From: an uncultured Dermatophilus sp.
Lineage (GTDB): Bacteria; Actinomycetota; Actinomycetes; Actinomycetales; Dermatophilaceae
Reading direction: 5' to 3'
NCBI GenBank assembly: GCA_945876925.1
Contig: CAMCQD010000051.1
Span: 1 to 8,949 of the forward strand
DNA: 8,949 bases
The position numbers and the translations under genes are program-made. This document shows positions 1 to 5,147 of the stretch, piece by piece. Every line of letters begins with the position of its first letter. Within the stretch, counting starts at the first letter, position 1. The notes beneath the pieces were generated by a model. The model saw only the letters and a program-made list of their open reading frames with translations. It was not told the DNA's origin and searched no databases.

Positions 1-1
1 C

Positions 2-1165
2 GGGGGCGCGCCCGCCGTTATCGGCAAGGACGCGGCCCGCCGGGGCGAGGGAGCCACCGGCGATCCGGTGCGCGTGCTGCTGTACGCGCACCACGACGTG
101 CAGCCGCCAGGTGATGAGGACGCCTGGGCCTCACCCCCATTCGAGCCCGAGCAGCGCGGCGGGCGGATGTACGGCCGGGGCGTGGCTGATGACAAGGCCG
201 GGGTACTGGCCCACCTCACCGCGCTGCGGGCCTTCGATGGCGAGCCACCGGTCGAGGTGATCGTGTTCGTCGAGGGCGAGGAGGAGTCCGGCTCGCCGAG
301 CCTGCCCGCGCTGCTGGAGCAGTACCGCGACGAACTGGACTGCGATGTCATCGTGCTGGCCGACTCGGCGAACTGGGCCGTGGGCACCCCCGCGCTGACG
401 ACCTCGCTGCGCGGCAACGTCGTGCTCATCCTCGAGCTCGCCACGCTCAGCCACGGGCTGCACTCGGGCATGTTCGGCGGCGTCGTCCCGGACGCGGTCA
501 CCGCGATGTGCCGCCTGCTGGCCACCTTGCACCACGACGACGGCTCGGTCGCCGTGGCCGGGCTGACCGGCTCGGTGACCTCCTCGGCGGACTACGCCGA
601 GGAGCAGATCCGCGCCGACGCCCAGACACTGCCCGGGGTGCAGCTCATCGGCCGGGGCACGATCGCCTCCCGGCTGTGGCATCAGAGCGCTATCACCGTG
701 ATCGGCTTCGAAGCCCCCGGGGTCGCCGGGGCTGCCAACCTGCTCACGCCCCGCTGCCGGGCCGTCATCTCGGTGCGCACCGACCCGCGCCAGGACGCCG
801 GGCAGGCCGCCGCGGCCCTGCGCGCGCACCTGGAAGCCCACGTGCCCTGGGGAGCGAGCCTGAGCATCGAGGTGGCCAGCCAGGCACCCGGGTCGGCGCT
901 GCCGTCCGAGGGCCCCGTGCCCGACGCGGCCCGCCAGGCGATGCGCCAGGCCTGGGGCACCGATCCGGTGGACGCCGGGATCGGCGGCTCGATCCCGTTC
1001 ATCGCCCAGTTCCAGGAGGCGTTCCCCGATGCGGTCGTCCTCGTCACGGGCGTCGAGGACCCGGACACGCGGGCGCACGGCACCGATGAGAGCCTGCACC
1101 TGGCCGAGTTCGAACGCGCGTGCCTGGCCGAGGCGCTGCTGCTGGAGCACCTGGGCCGCCGCTGA
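2..1165 (+). CDS. M20-family metallopeptidase (dipeptidase-like), 5' end outside window
   Basis: This is the C-terminal ~387 residues of a zinc-dependent M20 peptidase/amidohydrolase, a cytosolic family that hydrolyses dipeptides or N-acyl amino acids. The reading frame is open from base 2 through GGAPAVIG, so the GTG at 68 is internal and the true start lies upstream. The metal and catalytic motifs appear in order: YAHHDVQ (metal His and catalytic Asp, about residues 28-34 of the visible part), GRGVADDKAG (bridging Asp), VEGEEESGS (catalytic Glu and metal Glu), then an Asp in VLADSAN. A lid/dimerisation domain follows, and RAHGTDES near the C-terminus carries the last metal His. Nothing essential is missing from the visible part. 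M20 members with different substrates (dipeptidase, DapE, carboxypeptidase G2-like, acetylornithine deacetylase) share these motifs. The HHDVQPPG and DDKAG forms fit the dipeptidase branch best, but the substrate is inference. A hairpin begins in its stop codon. Confidence 0.92.
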   Translation, partial: GGAPAVIGKDAARRGEGATGDPVRVLLYAHHDVQPPGDEDAWASPPFEPEQRGGRMYGRGVADDKAGVLAHLTALRAFDGEPPVEVIVFVEGEEESGSPSLPALLEQYRDELDCDVIVLADSANWAVGTPALTTSLRGNVVLILELATLSHGLHSGMFGGVVPDAVTAMCRLLATLHHDDGSVAVAGLTGSVTSSADYAEEQIRADAQTLPGVQLIGRGTIASRLWHQSAITVIGFEAPGVAGAANLLTPRCRAVISVRTDPRQDAGQAAAALRAHLEAHVPWGASLSIEVASQAPGSALPSEGPVPDAARQAMRQAWGTDPVDAGIGGSIPFIAQFQEAFPDAVVLVTGVEDPDTRAHGTDESLHLAEFERACLAEALLLEHLGRR

Positions 1166-1197
1166 GGCGCCCGCCGGGACGGCCCGGGGCGCCTCAG
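1162..1197 (+). terminator. Hairpin terminator after the M20 peptidase
   Basis: An 11-bp perfect inverted repeat pairs 1162-1172 (CTGAGGCGCCC) with 1187-1197 (GGGCGCCTCAG). The 14-nt interior can itself fold (CGGG 1175-1178 with CCCG 1183-1186). The left arm contains the TGA stop of the peptidase. No U-tract follows, which is common for terminators in GC-rich actinobacteria. A 12-bp palindrome, GGCGCGCGCGCC at 1199-1210, comes directly after. Termination is inferred from structure and position. Confidence 0.6.
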
Positions 1198-1249
1198 CGG
1201 CGCGCGCGCCACGAGGTGCCCGGTCGTCATGACGGCCGCTGCGGTAGGG

Positions 1250-1264
1250 CACCATGTCCATGTG
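1250..1264 (+). promoter_or_regulatory. Possible leaderless promoter -10 of the glycerate-kinase-like gene
   Basis: The hexamer CACCAT (1250-1255) lies exactly 6 nt before the GTG at 1262. This is the geometry of actinobacterial leaderless genes, where a TANNNT -10 box sits about 7-12 nt before a start codon that is also +1. Only the first base departs from TANNNT. No -35 box is evident. The rival reading is an ATG at 1229 with GAGGTG (1213-1218) 10 nt upstream as ribosome binding site. Confidence 0.3.
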
Positions 1265-2419
1265 CGCGTCCTGCTCGCTCCCGACAGCTTCTCCGGCACG
1301 CTGACGGCCATCCAGGCCGCCGGCGCCATGGCAGCCGGGTGGAGCTGCCGTGCGCCCGCCGACGTGCTCACCCAGGCTCCGCTATCCGAGGGCGGTCCCG
1401 GGTTCGTCGACGTGGTCGAGGCCGCCGTGGGCGGCACGAGCATCGGCGTGACGGTCAGCGACCCGCTGGGCCGGGACGTCCCGGCGGCGGTGCTGCTCGT
1501 GGATGAGGGCGGCGTGCTCACCGCCTATATCGAGGCCGCTCAGGCGGCCGGGCTGCACCTGCTCGGGGCAGGGGAGCGCAACCCCATGGTGACCAGCAGC
1601 TACGGGGTCGGCCAGATGATGAACGCCGCCCTGGGCGCCGGGGCCCGCCGGATGGTGGTCGCCCTGGGCGGCACCGGCACGAATGACGGCGGCGCTGGCC
1701 TGCTGGCCGCCCTGGGCGCGGGGGACACCACCGCGCTGGCGGCTGGGGGCGCGGCGCTGGCCGCCCTCGGCACCGGGCAGCTTGACGGCCTGGGATCCGT
1801 GATCGATTCCCTGGCCGGGGTCGAGCTCATCGCGGCCAGCAGCGAGTTCATGCCGCTGCTGGGATTCACCGGCTGCTCGGCGGTCACCTCCCCGGTCAAG
1901 GGGGCCTCGGCCGCGCAGTCCCAGATCCTCGAACGCGCCCTGGGGCGGCTGGTCGGCGTGGTCGAGGCGATCCTGCCGGCGCGTGACGACCTGCTCACCG
2001 GACGGCCGGTGCGGATCGACCGGCTGCCCGGCGCCGGGGCCGGCGGGGGCCTGGGGTTCGCGCTGTTCGCCCTGGGCGGGGTGCACCAGAGCGCGGTCGA
2101 GGCGGTCATGCGCGCCTGGGAGTTCGACGACCTGCTGGTCGGCAATGATCTGGTCGTCACCGGCCAGGGGGTGCTCGACGCCCGCTCGCTGGCCTCCGGG
2201 GTGGTGGGCTCGGTGGCCCAGGCGGCGCTGGCGCACGCGATTCCCACCGTCGTGCTGGCCGGGCAGCTGGCGGTCGGGCGGCGCGACACCATGGCTGCGG
2301 GCATTAGCGGCGCGTACGCCATCGCCGATGGCGGCGTGCAGGTTGACGCGGCGATGGCCGACCCGGTGGGCACCCTGGAGGCGCGGGCCGCCCGGCTGGC
2401 GGCCACGTGGTCGTGCTGA
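1262..2419 (+). CDS. Glycerate kinase family protein (GlxK/GarK type, divergent)
   Basis: The 385-residue protein belongs to the glycerate kinase family, whose classic members phosphorylate D-glycerate with ATP to 2- or 3-phosphoglycerate in the cytosol. The fold signatures are all recognisable: N-terminal MRVLLAPDSF (1-10), LSEGGPGFVD (41-50), VALGGTGTNDGGAG (133-146), PVKGAS (211-216), PGAGAGGGLG (256-265) and NDLVVTGQGVLDARS (295-309). Several family residues differ: APDSFKGT reads APDSFSGT, ADGGEG reads SEGGPG, the ACDVTNPL segment reads AASSEFMPL, and TGEGRxD...HGK reads TGQGVLD...SGV. As I recall, the mycobacterial homologue Rv2205c also carries GGPGFVD, so this may be a separate actinobacterial subfamily with another substrate or weakened catalysis. 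I chose the GTG at 1262 because family members begin at the LLAPD strand. The ATG at 1229 would add 11 residues and has a plausible ribosome binding site. Confidence 0.85.
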   Translation: MRVLLAPDSFSGTLTAIQAAGAMAAGWSCRAPADVLTQAPLSEGGPGFVDVVEAAVGGTSIGVTVSDPLGRDVPAAVLLVDEGGVLTAYIEAAQAAGLHLLGAGERNPMVTSSYGVGQMMNAALGAGARRMVVALGGTGTNDGGAGLLAALGAGDTTALAAGGAALAALGTGQLDGLGSVIDSLAGVELIAASSEFMPLLGFTGCSAVTSPVKGASAAQSQILERALGRLVGVVEAILPARDDLLTGRPVRIDRLPGAGAGGGLGFALFALGGVHQSAVEAVMRAWEFDDLLVGNDLVVTGQGVLDARSLASGVVGSVAQAALAHAIPTVVLAGQLAVGRRDTMAAGISGAYAIADGGVQVDAAMADPVGTLEARAARLAATWSC

Positions 2420-2507
2420 GCGGCCCGGACTGCGGACCAGTACGCGGACGGCGGGCAGGAACCACCCCCGGCGGGAACACACCGGCACCACGATGGCGTT
2501 ATGCGAT

Positions 2508-2520
2508 CCGGGTCACCCGG
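2508..2520. promoter_or_regulatory. Small palindrome upstream of the erpA iron-box-like site
   Basis: CCGGGTCACCCGG is a perfect 6-bp dyad with a one-base centre, only 6 bp upstream of the iron-box-like sequence at 2527-2545. Its loop is too small for a good RNA hairpin, so if functional it would act as DNA, for example as a repressor or activator half-site pair. It could also be chance in GC-rich DNA. Confidence 0.2.
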
Positions 2521-2526
2521 CTGGCA

Positions 2527-2545
2527 TACGGGTAGCCTTACCGAA
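2527..2545. promoter_or_regulatory. Candidate DtxR/IdeR-type iron box overlapping a -10 hexamer
   Basis: TACGGGTAGCCTTACCGAA matches 14 of 19 positions of the classical iron box TTAGGTTAGCCTAACCTAA, and 16 of 19 of the degenerate form TWAGGTWAGSCTWACCTWA. The central TAGCCT (2533-2538) also fits the actinobacterial -10 pattern TANNNT, so a bound regulator would cover the promoter core. Six of the nine base pairs around the centre at 2536 are self-complementary. It lies about 170 nt upstream of the Fe-S carrier gene. No convincing -35 box is seen. Function as a DtxR-family operator is inference. Confidence 0.45.
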
Positions 2546-2628
2546 CGGCCCGGGCCGCCTGGCCGCTCCGGCGCGGGCCGCTAGCGATCCGCGCGTCGCC
2601 GGGCGAATGCCCGCGGGGCGCGCCCGGC
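2546..2628 (+). promoter_or_regulatory. Structured GC-rich part of the erpA leader
   Basis: If transcription starts near the -10 at 2533-2538, this stretch is the 5' half of the erpA leader. It opens with the 12-bp palindrome CGGCCCGGGCCG (2546-2557). Further on, GCCGGGCG (2598-2605) can pair with CGCCCGGC (2621-2628), or the overlapping CGGGC (2600-2604) can pair with GCCCG (2609-2613) around a GAAT loop. The two pairings exclude each other. No known riboswitch class is recognised. Confidence 0.3.
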
Positions 2629-2632
2629 CAGG

Positions 2633-2695
2633 CACAACCGCCGGATCCCGTCCGGTGAACCACAACCCGCCACGCACAACCGATGAACCACACGG
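2633..2695 (+). repeat. CACAACC short repeats in the erpA leader
   Basis: CACAACC occurs at 2633-2639, 2661-2667 and 2675-2681, with a degenerate CACACGG at 2689-2695. The start-to-start steps are 28, 14 and 14 nt. The segment is rich in A and C and poor in pairing potential, in contrast to the GC-rich structured stretch just upstream. It may simply be an unstructured landing zone before the ribosome binding site. Confidence 0.35.
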
Positions 2696-2713
2696 ACGAG
2701 AGGCACGTCAGAT

Positions 2714-3067
2714 ATGACCGTCCAGAATGACACCAGCGCGGCTCACGGAGTCCTGCTCACCGACGTCGCCGTCGCCAAGGTCAAGAGCCTGCTGGAGCAG
2801 GAAGGCCGCGACGACCTGCGCCTGCGCGTGGGCGTTCAGCCGGGCGGCTGCTCCGGGCTGATCTATCAGCTCTACTTCGACGAGCGCACCCTCGACGGCG
2901 ACGCGATCGTCGACTTCGATGGCGTCGAGGTCGTCGTCGACCGGATGAGCGCGCCCTACCTGGACAGCGCCACCATCGACTTCTCCGACACCATCGAGAA
3001 GCAGGGCTTCACCATCGACAACCCCAACGCGAGCAGCTCGTGCGCGTGCGGGGACAGCTTCAGCTGA
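2714..3067 (+). CDS. erpA: A-type iron-sulfur cluster carrier/insertion protein (ErpA/HesB/IscA)
   Basis: This 117-residue cytosolic protein is an A-type Fe-S carrier, which receives nascent clusters and delivers them to apo-proteins such as respiratory and metabolic Fe-S enzymes. The three ligand cysteines are present: C46 in QPGGCSGL and C110/C112 in the C-terminal SCACGDSF. The family elements between them include the FDG...VDRMSAPYLDS strand-turn and the IDFSDT-EKQGF-IDNPNA run. Length is normal for the family. From memory it is very close to M. tuberculosis Rv2204c, which begins MTVQN and ends SCACGDSF in the same way. The start is ATG 2714, preceded by GAGAGG (2698-2703) with a 10-nt spacer. 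It appears to be transcribed alone: a 294-nt gap with an iron-box-like site lies upstream and a strong hairpin lies just downstream. Which member of the A-type family it is (ErpA, IscA or SufA) cannot be decided from sequence alone. Confidence 0.96.
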   Translation: MTVQNDTSAAHGVLLTDVAVAKVKSLLEQEGRDDLRLRVGVQPGGCSGLIYQLYFDERTLDGDAIVDFDGVEVVVDRMSAPYLDSATIDFSDTIEKQGFTIDNPNASSSCACGDSFS

Positions 3068-3080
3068 GCTGACCAGTAGC

Positions 3081-3111
3081 GCACCGGCCGGGGTTCCCCT
3101 CCGGCCGGTGC
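3081..3111 (+). terminator. Hairpin terminator after erpA
   Basis: A perfect 11-bp stem joins GCACCGGCCGG (3081-3091) to CCGGCCGGTGC (3101-3111) with a 9-nt loop, beginning 13 nt after the erpA stop codon. There is no U-tract, as is usual for GC-rich actinobacterial hairpin terminators. Confidence 0.7.
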
Positions 3112-3130
3112 GGCATGCCCGGGGAGCCCC

Positions 3131-3157
3131 GCACCGGGAGCCCCGGGTACCCGGTGC
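3131..3157 (+). terminator. Second hairpin downstream of erpA, sharing arm sequence with the first
   Basis: GCACCGGG (3131-3138) pairs with CCCGGTGC (3150-3157) across an 11-nt loop. Its arms repeat the GCACCGG/CCGGTGC of the first hairpin, so arms of the two can also cross-pair. It may be a backup terminator. Its role is inferred from position only. Confidence 0.4.
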
Positions 3158-3171
3158 GCAGTGATCCCCTG

Positions 3172-3190
3172 GCCCCGCCGCCAGCGGGGC
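3172..3190 (+). other. Third small hairpin before the adoK promoter
   Basis: GCCCCGC (3172-3178) pairs with GCGGGGC (3184-3190) around the 5-nt loop CGCCA. It ends 45 nt upstream of the adoK -10 box. It could insulate adoK from erpA transcription or be incidental to high GC. Confidence 0.3.
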
Positions 3191-3235
3191 TGCGGCGCGA
3201 GGGACACGCTGGCGGCCCCGGCCGCCGGCGTCGAC

Positions 3236-3250
3236 TACGGTTACGGCGTG
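3236..3250 (+). promoter_or_regulatory. Leaderless promoter of adoK
   Basis: TACGGT (3236-3241) is a perfect TANNNT -10 box, placed exactly 6 nt before the GTG start at 3248. No Shine-Dalgarno sequence precedes the GTG. This matches the standard geometry of leaderless actinobacterial transcripts in which +1 is the first base of the start codon. No clear -35 box is seen. A second copy, TACGGC (3242-3247), follows directly. Confidence 0.6.
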
Positions 3251-4231
3251 CGTATCGCGATCACCGGTTCCCTGGCTAATGACCACCTGATGACCTTCCC
3301 CGGGCGGTTCTCTGACTCCTTCGTCGCCGAGAAACTCGACCAGGTCTCGCTGTCCTTCCTCGCCGACGACCTGCAGGTGCGCCGGGGAGGTGTGGCCGGC
3401 AACATCGCCTTCGGCATGGCCGTGCTCGGGCTGCGGCCGGTGCTGGTCGCCGCGGCCGGGGTCGACTTCGCCGACTACCGCTCCTGGCTGGAGCGGCACG
3501 GCGTCGACTGCTCGGCGGTGCGCGTCTCCACCCGGCGGCACACCGCCCGGTTCACGTGCACCACCGACACCGAGTCGGCTCAGATCGCCACCTTCTACCC
3601 GGGGGCGATGAGCGAGGCCCGCGAGATCGAGCTGGGCCCGGTCGCCGGCCGTCTCGGCCGTCTCGACCTCGTCCTCATCGGCCCGAACGACCCGCAGGCC
3701 ATGCTGCGGCACACCGATGAATGCCGGGACCGCGGCATCCCGTTCGCGGCCGACCCCTCCCAGCAGCTTGCCTCCATGAGCGGCGCGGAGATCCGCCGCC
3801 TCATCGACGGCGCCCGGTACCTGTTCACCAACGAGTACGAGGCCCGCCTGGCTGAGCAGAAGACCGGCTGGTCGGCCGGGGAGATCTCCGAGCGGGTCAC
3901 CACCCGGATCACCACCCAGGGCAAGGACGGCGCCGTGGTCACCAGCAACGGCTCGGCCCCGATCCGCGTCGGCGTCGTGCCCGCCCGCCGGGTCGCCGAC
4001 CCGACCGGCGTGGGCGACGCCTTCCGGGCCGGTTTCCTGGCCGGGCTGTCCTGGGGCCTGCCGCACGAGCGCTGCGCCCAGGTGGGCTGCCTGCTCGCCA
4101 CGCACGTCGTCGAGAGCGTGGGCACCCAGGAGTACGAGGACGAGCTGGGCGGCGCGGCCAGCCGGCTTGCGGAAACCTACGGTCAGGAGGCCGCTGCCGA
4201 GATCGGTGCGCACCTGCCCGCGTTCGGCTGA
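3248..4231 (+). CDS. adoK: Adenosine kinase, PfkB/ribokinase family (AdoK type)
   Basis: The 327-residue cytosolic kinase transfers the ATP gamma-phosphate to the 5'-OH of a nucleoside; the actinobacterial orthologue makes AMP from adenosine in purine salvage. Visible parts are the N-terminal strand MRIAITGSLANDHLM, the lid and substrate region with VSLSFLADDL and RRGGVAGNIAFGM (46-57), FTCTTDTESAQIATFYPGAM (102-121), ADPSQQL (168-174), and the catalytic/anion-hole signature DPTGVGDAFRAGF (251-263), where D257 is the expected base. From memory the protein tracks M. tuberculosis AdoK (Rv2202c) along its whole length, which is why I prefer AdoK to a generic sugar kinase. The GTG at 3248 is chosen because family members begin at this strand and a -10 box lies 6 nt before it. 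An upstream in-frame ATG at 3161 would add 29 low-complexity residues. aat starts 2 nt after its stop, so the two are probably cotranscribed. Confidence 0.9.
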   Translation: MRIAITGSLANDHLMTFPGRFSDSFVAEKLDQVSLSFLADDLQVRRGGVAGNIAFGMAVLGLRPVLVAAAGVDFADYRSWLERHGVDCSAVRVSTRRHTARFTCTTDTESAQIATFYPGAMSEAREIELGPVAGRLGRLDLVLIGPNDPQAMLRHTDECRDRGIPFAADPSQQLASMSGAEIRRLIDGARYLFTNEYEARLAEQKTGWSAGEISERVTTRITTQGKDGAVVTSNGSAPIRVGVVPARRVADPTGVGDAFRAGFLAGLSWGLPHERCAQVGCLLATHVVESVGTQEYEDELGGAASRLAETYGQEAAAEIGAHLPAFG

Positions 4232-4233
4232 GC

Positions 4234-4980
4234 ATGATCCGGCGCCGCCCGCCCGGCGGCAGGCCAGGCCGGGCCGGCCTGCCGCAGCTGGTGATGCTGC
4301 CCGGGGAGGACGTCGTCGGCGTCGGCGGCGACCTCTCCCCGGAGACGCTGCTGGCCGCCTACCGGATCGGGGTGTTCCCCATGGGGATCGGGCCCGGCGG
4401 CCGCCCGCCGATGGGCTGGTGGTGCCCGGAGCGCCGCGGCGTGCTTGAACCGGCGGACATGCGGATCAGCCGGTCCCTGCGCAAGTCGGCCGCTCACTTC
4501 GAAGTGACGTGTGACCAGGCGTTCGAGCAGGTCATCGGCCGGTGCGCGGACTCGGGGCGCACCGGCGGCTGGATCACCGCCGACATCGTGGCCGCCTACT
4601 CCGGGCTGTACCACCTGGGCCACGCCCACTCGATCGAGGTGTGGCGCGGCGGGGAGCTCGCCGGCGGGCTGTACGGGGTGCTCATCGGCGGCTTGTTCGC
4701 AGGGGAGTCGATGTTCCACTCCGTGCGGGACGCCTCCAAGGTGGCGCTGGCCGAGCTGGCCGCCATCATGGCCGGGGACGGGCGCCCCGGCCGGATCATC
4801 GATACCCAGTGGCTCACCGATCACCTCGCCAGCCTGGGCGCGACCGAGCTTGACCGGTCCGCTTACCTGCGCCGCCTGGCCCGGGCGGTTGACCTGCCCG
4901 AGCCGGAGGGTTTCGCCCGGCTGCGGCGGCGGGCGCCATCGTGCCTGACCCGTGAGCGCCAGGACGGTTACGGGGACTGA
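4234..4980 (+). CDS. aat: Leucyl/phenylalanyl-tRNA-protein transferase
   Basis: This 248-residue cytosolic enzyme moves Leu or Phe from aminoacyl-tRNA to proteins with N-terminal Arg or Lys, creating N-degrons read by ClpS-ClpAP/ClpCP. Family motifs run in order: GVGGDLSPETLLAAYRIGVF (29-48), WWCPERRGVLEP (62-73), ISRSLRKS (78-85), QAFEQVIGRCA (95-105), GGWIT (111-115), LGHAHSIEVWR (128-138), GLYGV (145-149), FAGESMF (155-161) and IIDTQWLTDHLASLGA (188-203). E158 and D190 correspond to the catalytic Glu and Asp described for the E. coli enzyme (E156, D186). The FPM in place of the E. coli FPW looks like a normal actinobacterial variant. Length is slightly above the E. coli protein because of a basic tail, RLRRRAPSCLTRERQDGYGD. 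The ATG at 4234 follows the adoK stop by 2 nt without a clear Shine-Dalgarno, suggesting translational coupling. An in-frame GTG-ATG pair at 4291-4296 would cut into the family N-terminus. Confidence 0.93.
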   Translation: MIRRRPPGGRPGRAGLPQLVMLPGEDVVGVGGDLSPETLLAAYRIGVFPMGIGPGGRPPMGWWCPERRGVLEPADMRISRSLRKSAAHFEVTCDQAFEQVIGRCADSGRTGGWITADIVAAYSGLYHLGHAHSIEVWRGGELAGGLYGVLIGGLFAGESMFHSVRDASKVALAELAAIMAGDGRPGRIIDTQWLTDHLASLGATELDRSAYLRRLARAVDLPEPEGFARLRRRAPSCLTRERQDGYGD

Positions 4981-5018
4981 CCGGCCCTTCCGGGAGGCGC
5001 TGCCCCAGGACGGGCCGG
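4981..5018 (+). terminator. Possible terminator after aat
   Basis: CCGGCCC (4981-4987), directly after the aat stop codon, is complementary to GGGCCGG (5012-5018). The 24-nt interior offers only two further pairs (CC 4990-4991 with GG 5008-5009). The stem is short and the loop long, so this is weaker than the other hairpins in the window. No U-tract follows. Confidence 0.35.
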
Positions 5019-5062
5019 CTACCTCGCACGGTGGCCAGCGGATACCCGGAACCGGGGTCTCG

Positions 5063-5080
5063 CATACTGGGCCGAGTATG
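5063..5080. promoter_or_regulatory. Perfect dyad upstream of ctaC (operator candidate)
   Basis: CATACT (5063-5068) and AGTATG (5075-5080) are perfect 6-bp inverted arms separated by 6 bp. Arm centres are 12 bp apart, close to one helical turn, as expected for a dimeric regulator. The arms are AT-rich against a GC-rich background. The site lies about 54 bp upstream of the probable -10 box, so it would suit an activator or upstream repressor. I do not recognise the regulator. Confidence 0.4.
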
Positions 5081-5091
5081 GAATTCGGTTC
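5081..5091. promoter_or_regulatory. GAA-N5-TTC box 1 upstream of ctaC
   Basis: GAATTCGGTTC is the first of two related 11-mers with an inverted GAA/TTC core. It abuts the dyad at 5063-5080 directly. The second copy starts 33 bp downstream, about three helical turns away, so both copies face the same side of the helix. Confidence 0.35.
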
Positions 5092-5113
5092 TTACGCATG
5101 GTCGCCGGAGGCC

Positions 5114-5124
5114 GAATCGGGTTC
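5114..5124. promoter_or_regulatory. GAA-N5-TTC box 2, overlapping the ctaC -35 region
   Basis: GAATCGGGTTC differs from box 1 (5081-5091) at two central positions and keeps the GAA/TTC arms. It lies 9 bp before the -10 hexamer at 5134-5139 and overlaps where a -35 element would be, so a protein bound here could contact or block RNA polymerase. No regulator is recognised. Confidence 0.35.
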
Positions 5125-5133
5125 GGCTGGCCG

Positions 5134-5139
5134 TATGCT
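5134..5139 (+). promoter_or_regulatory. Probable -10 box of the ctaCDF operon
   Basis: TATGCT fits TANNNT and is one of the few AT-rich hexamers in the gap. Transcription would start near 5146, giving a leader of about 70 nt to the TTG start of ctaC. No good -35 hexamer is found at 16-19 bp spacing (GCCGAA at 17), which is unremarkable for actinobacteria, particularly at activator-dependent promoters. Confidence 0.5.
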
Positions 5140-5147
5140 GAGCTAAG

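Noticed and set aside
68..70. GTG as the true start of the M20 peptidase
   Set aside because: The frame is open upstream to the window edge and encodes plausible family sequence (GAPAVIG), and the metal-binding HHD would otherwise lie only 7 residues from the N-terminus.
131..1261. 376-codon minus-strand frame antisense to the M20 peptidase
   Set aside because: Shadow of the peptidase gene in GC-rich DNA; low-complexity Arg/Gly/Ala/His sequence with no motif.
1382..2491. Long minus-strand frame opposite the glycerate-kinase-like gene
   Set aside because: Composition typical of antisense frames at high GC, no start context, no recognisable fold.
2708..4213. 501-codon open frame on the minus strand, antisense to erpA and adoK
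   Set aside because: It lies opposite two well-recognised genes, its composition (runs of Gly, Arg, Ala, Asp) is that of a GC-rich shadow frame, and it spans the erpA-adoK hairpins. No domain is recognisable.
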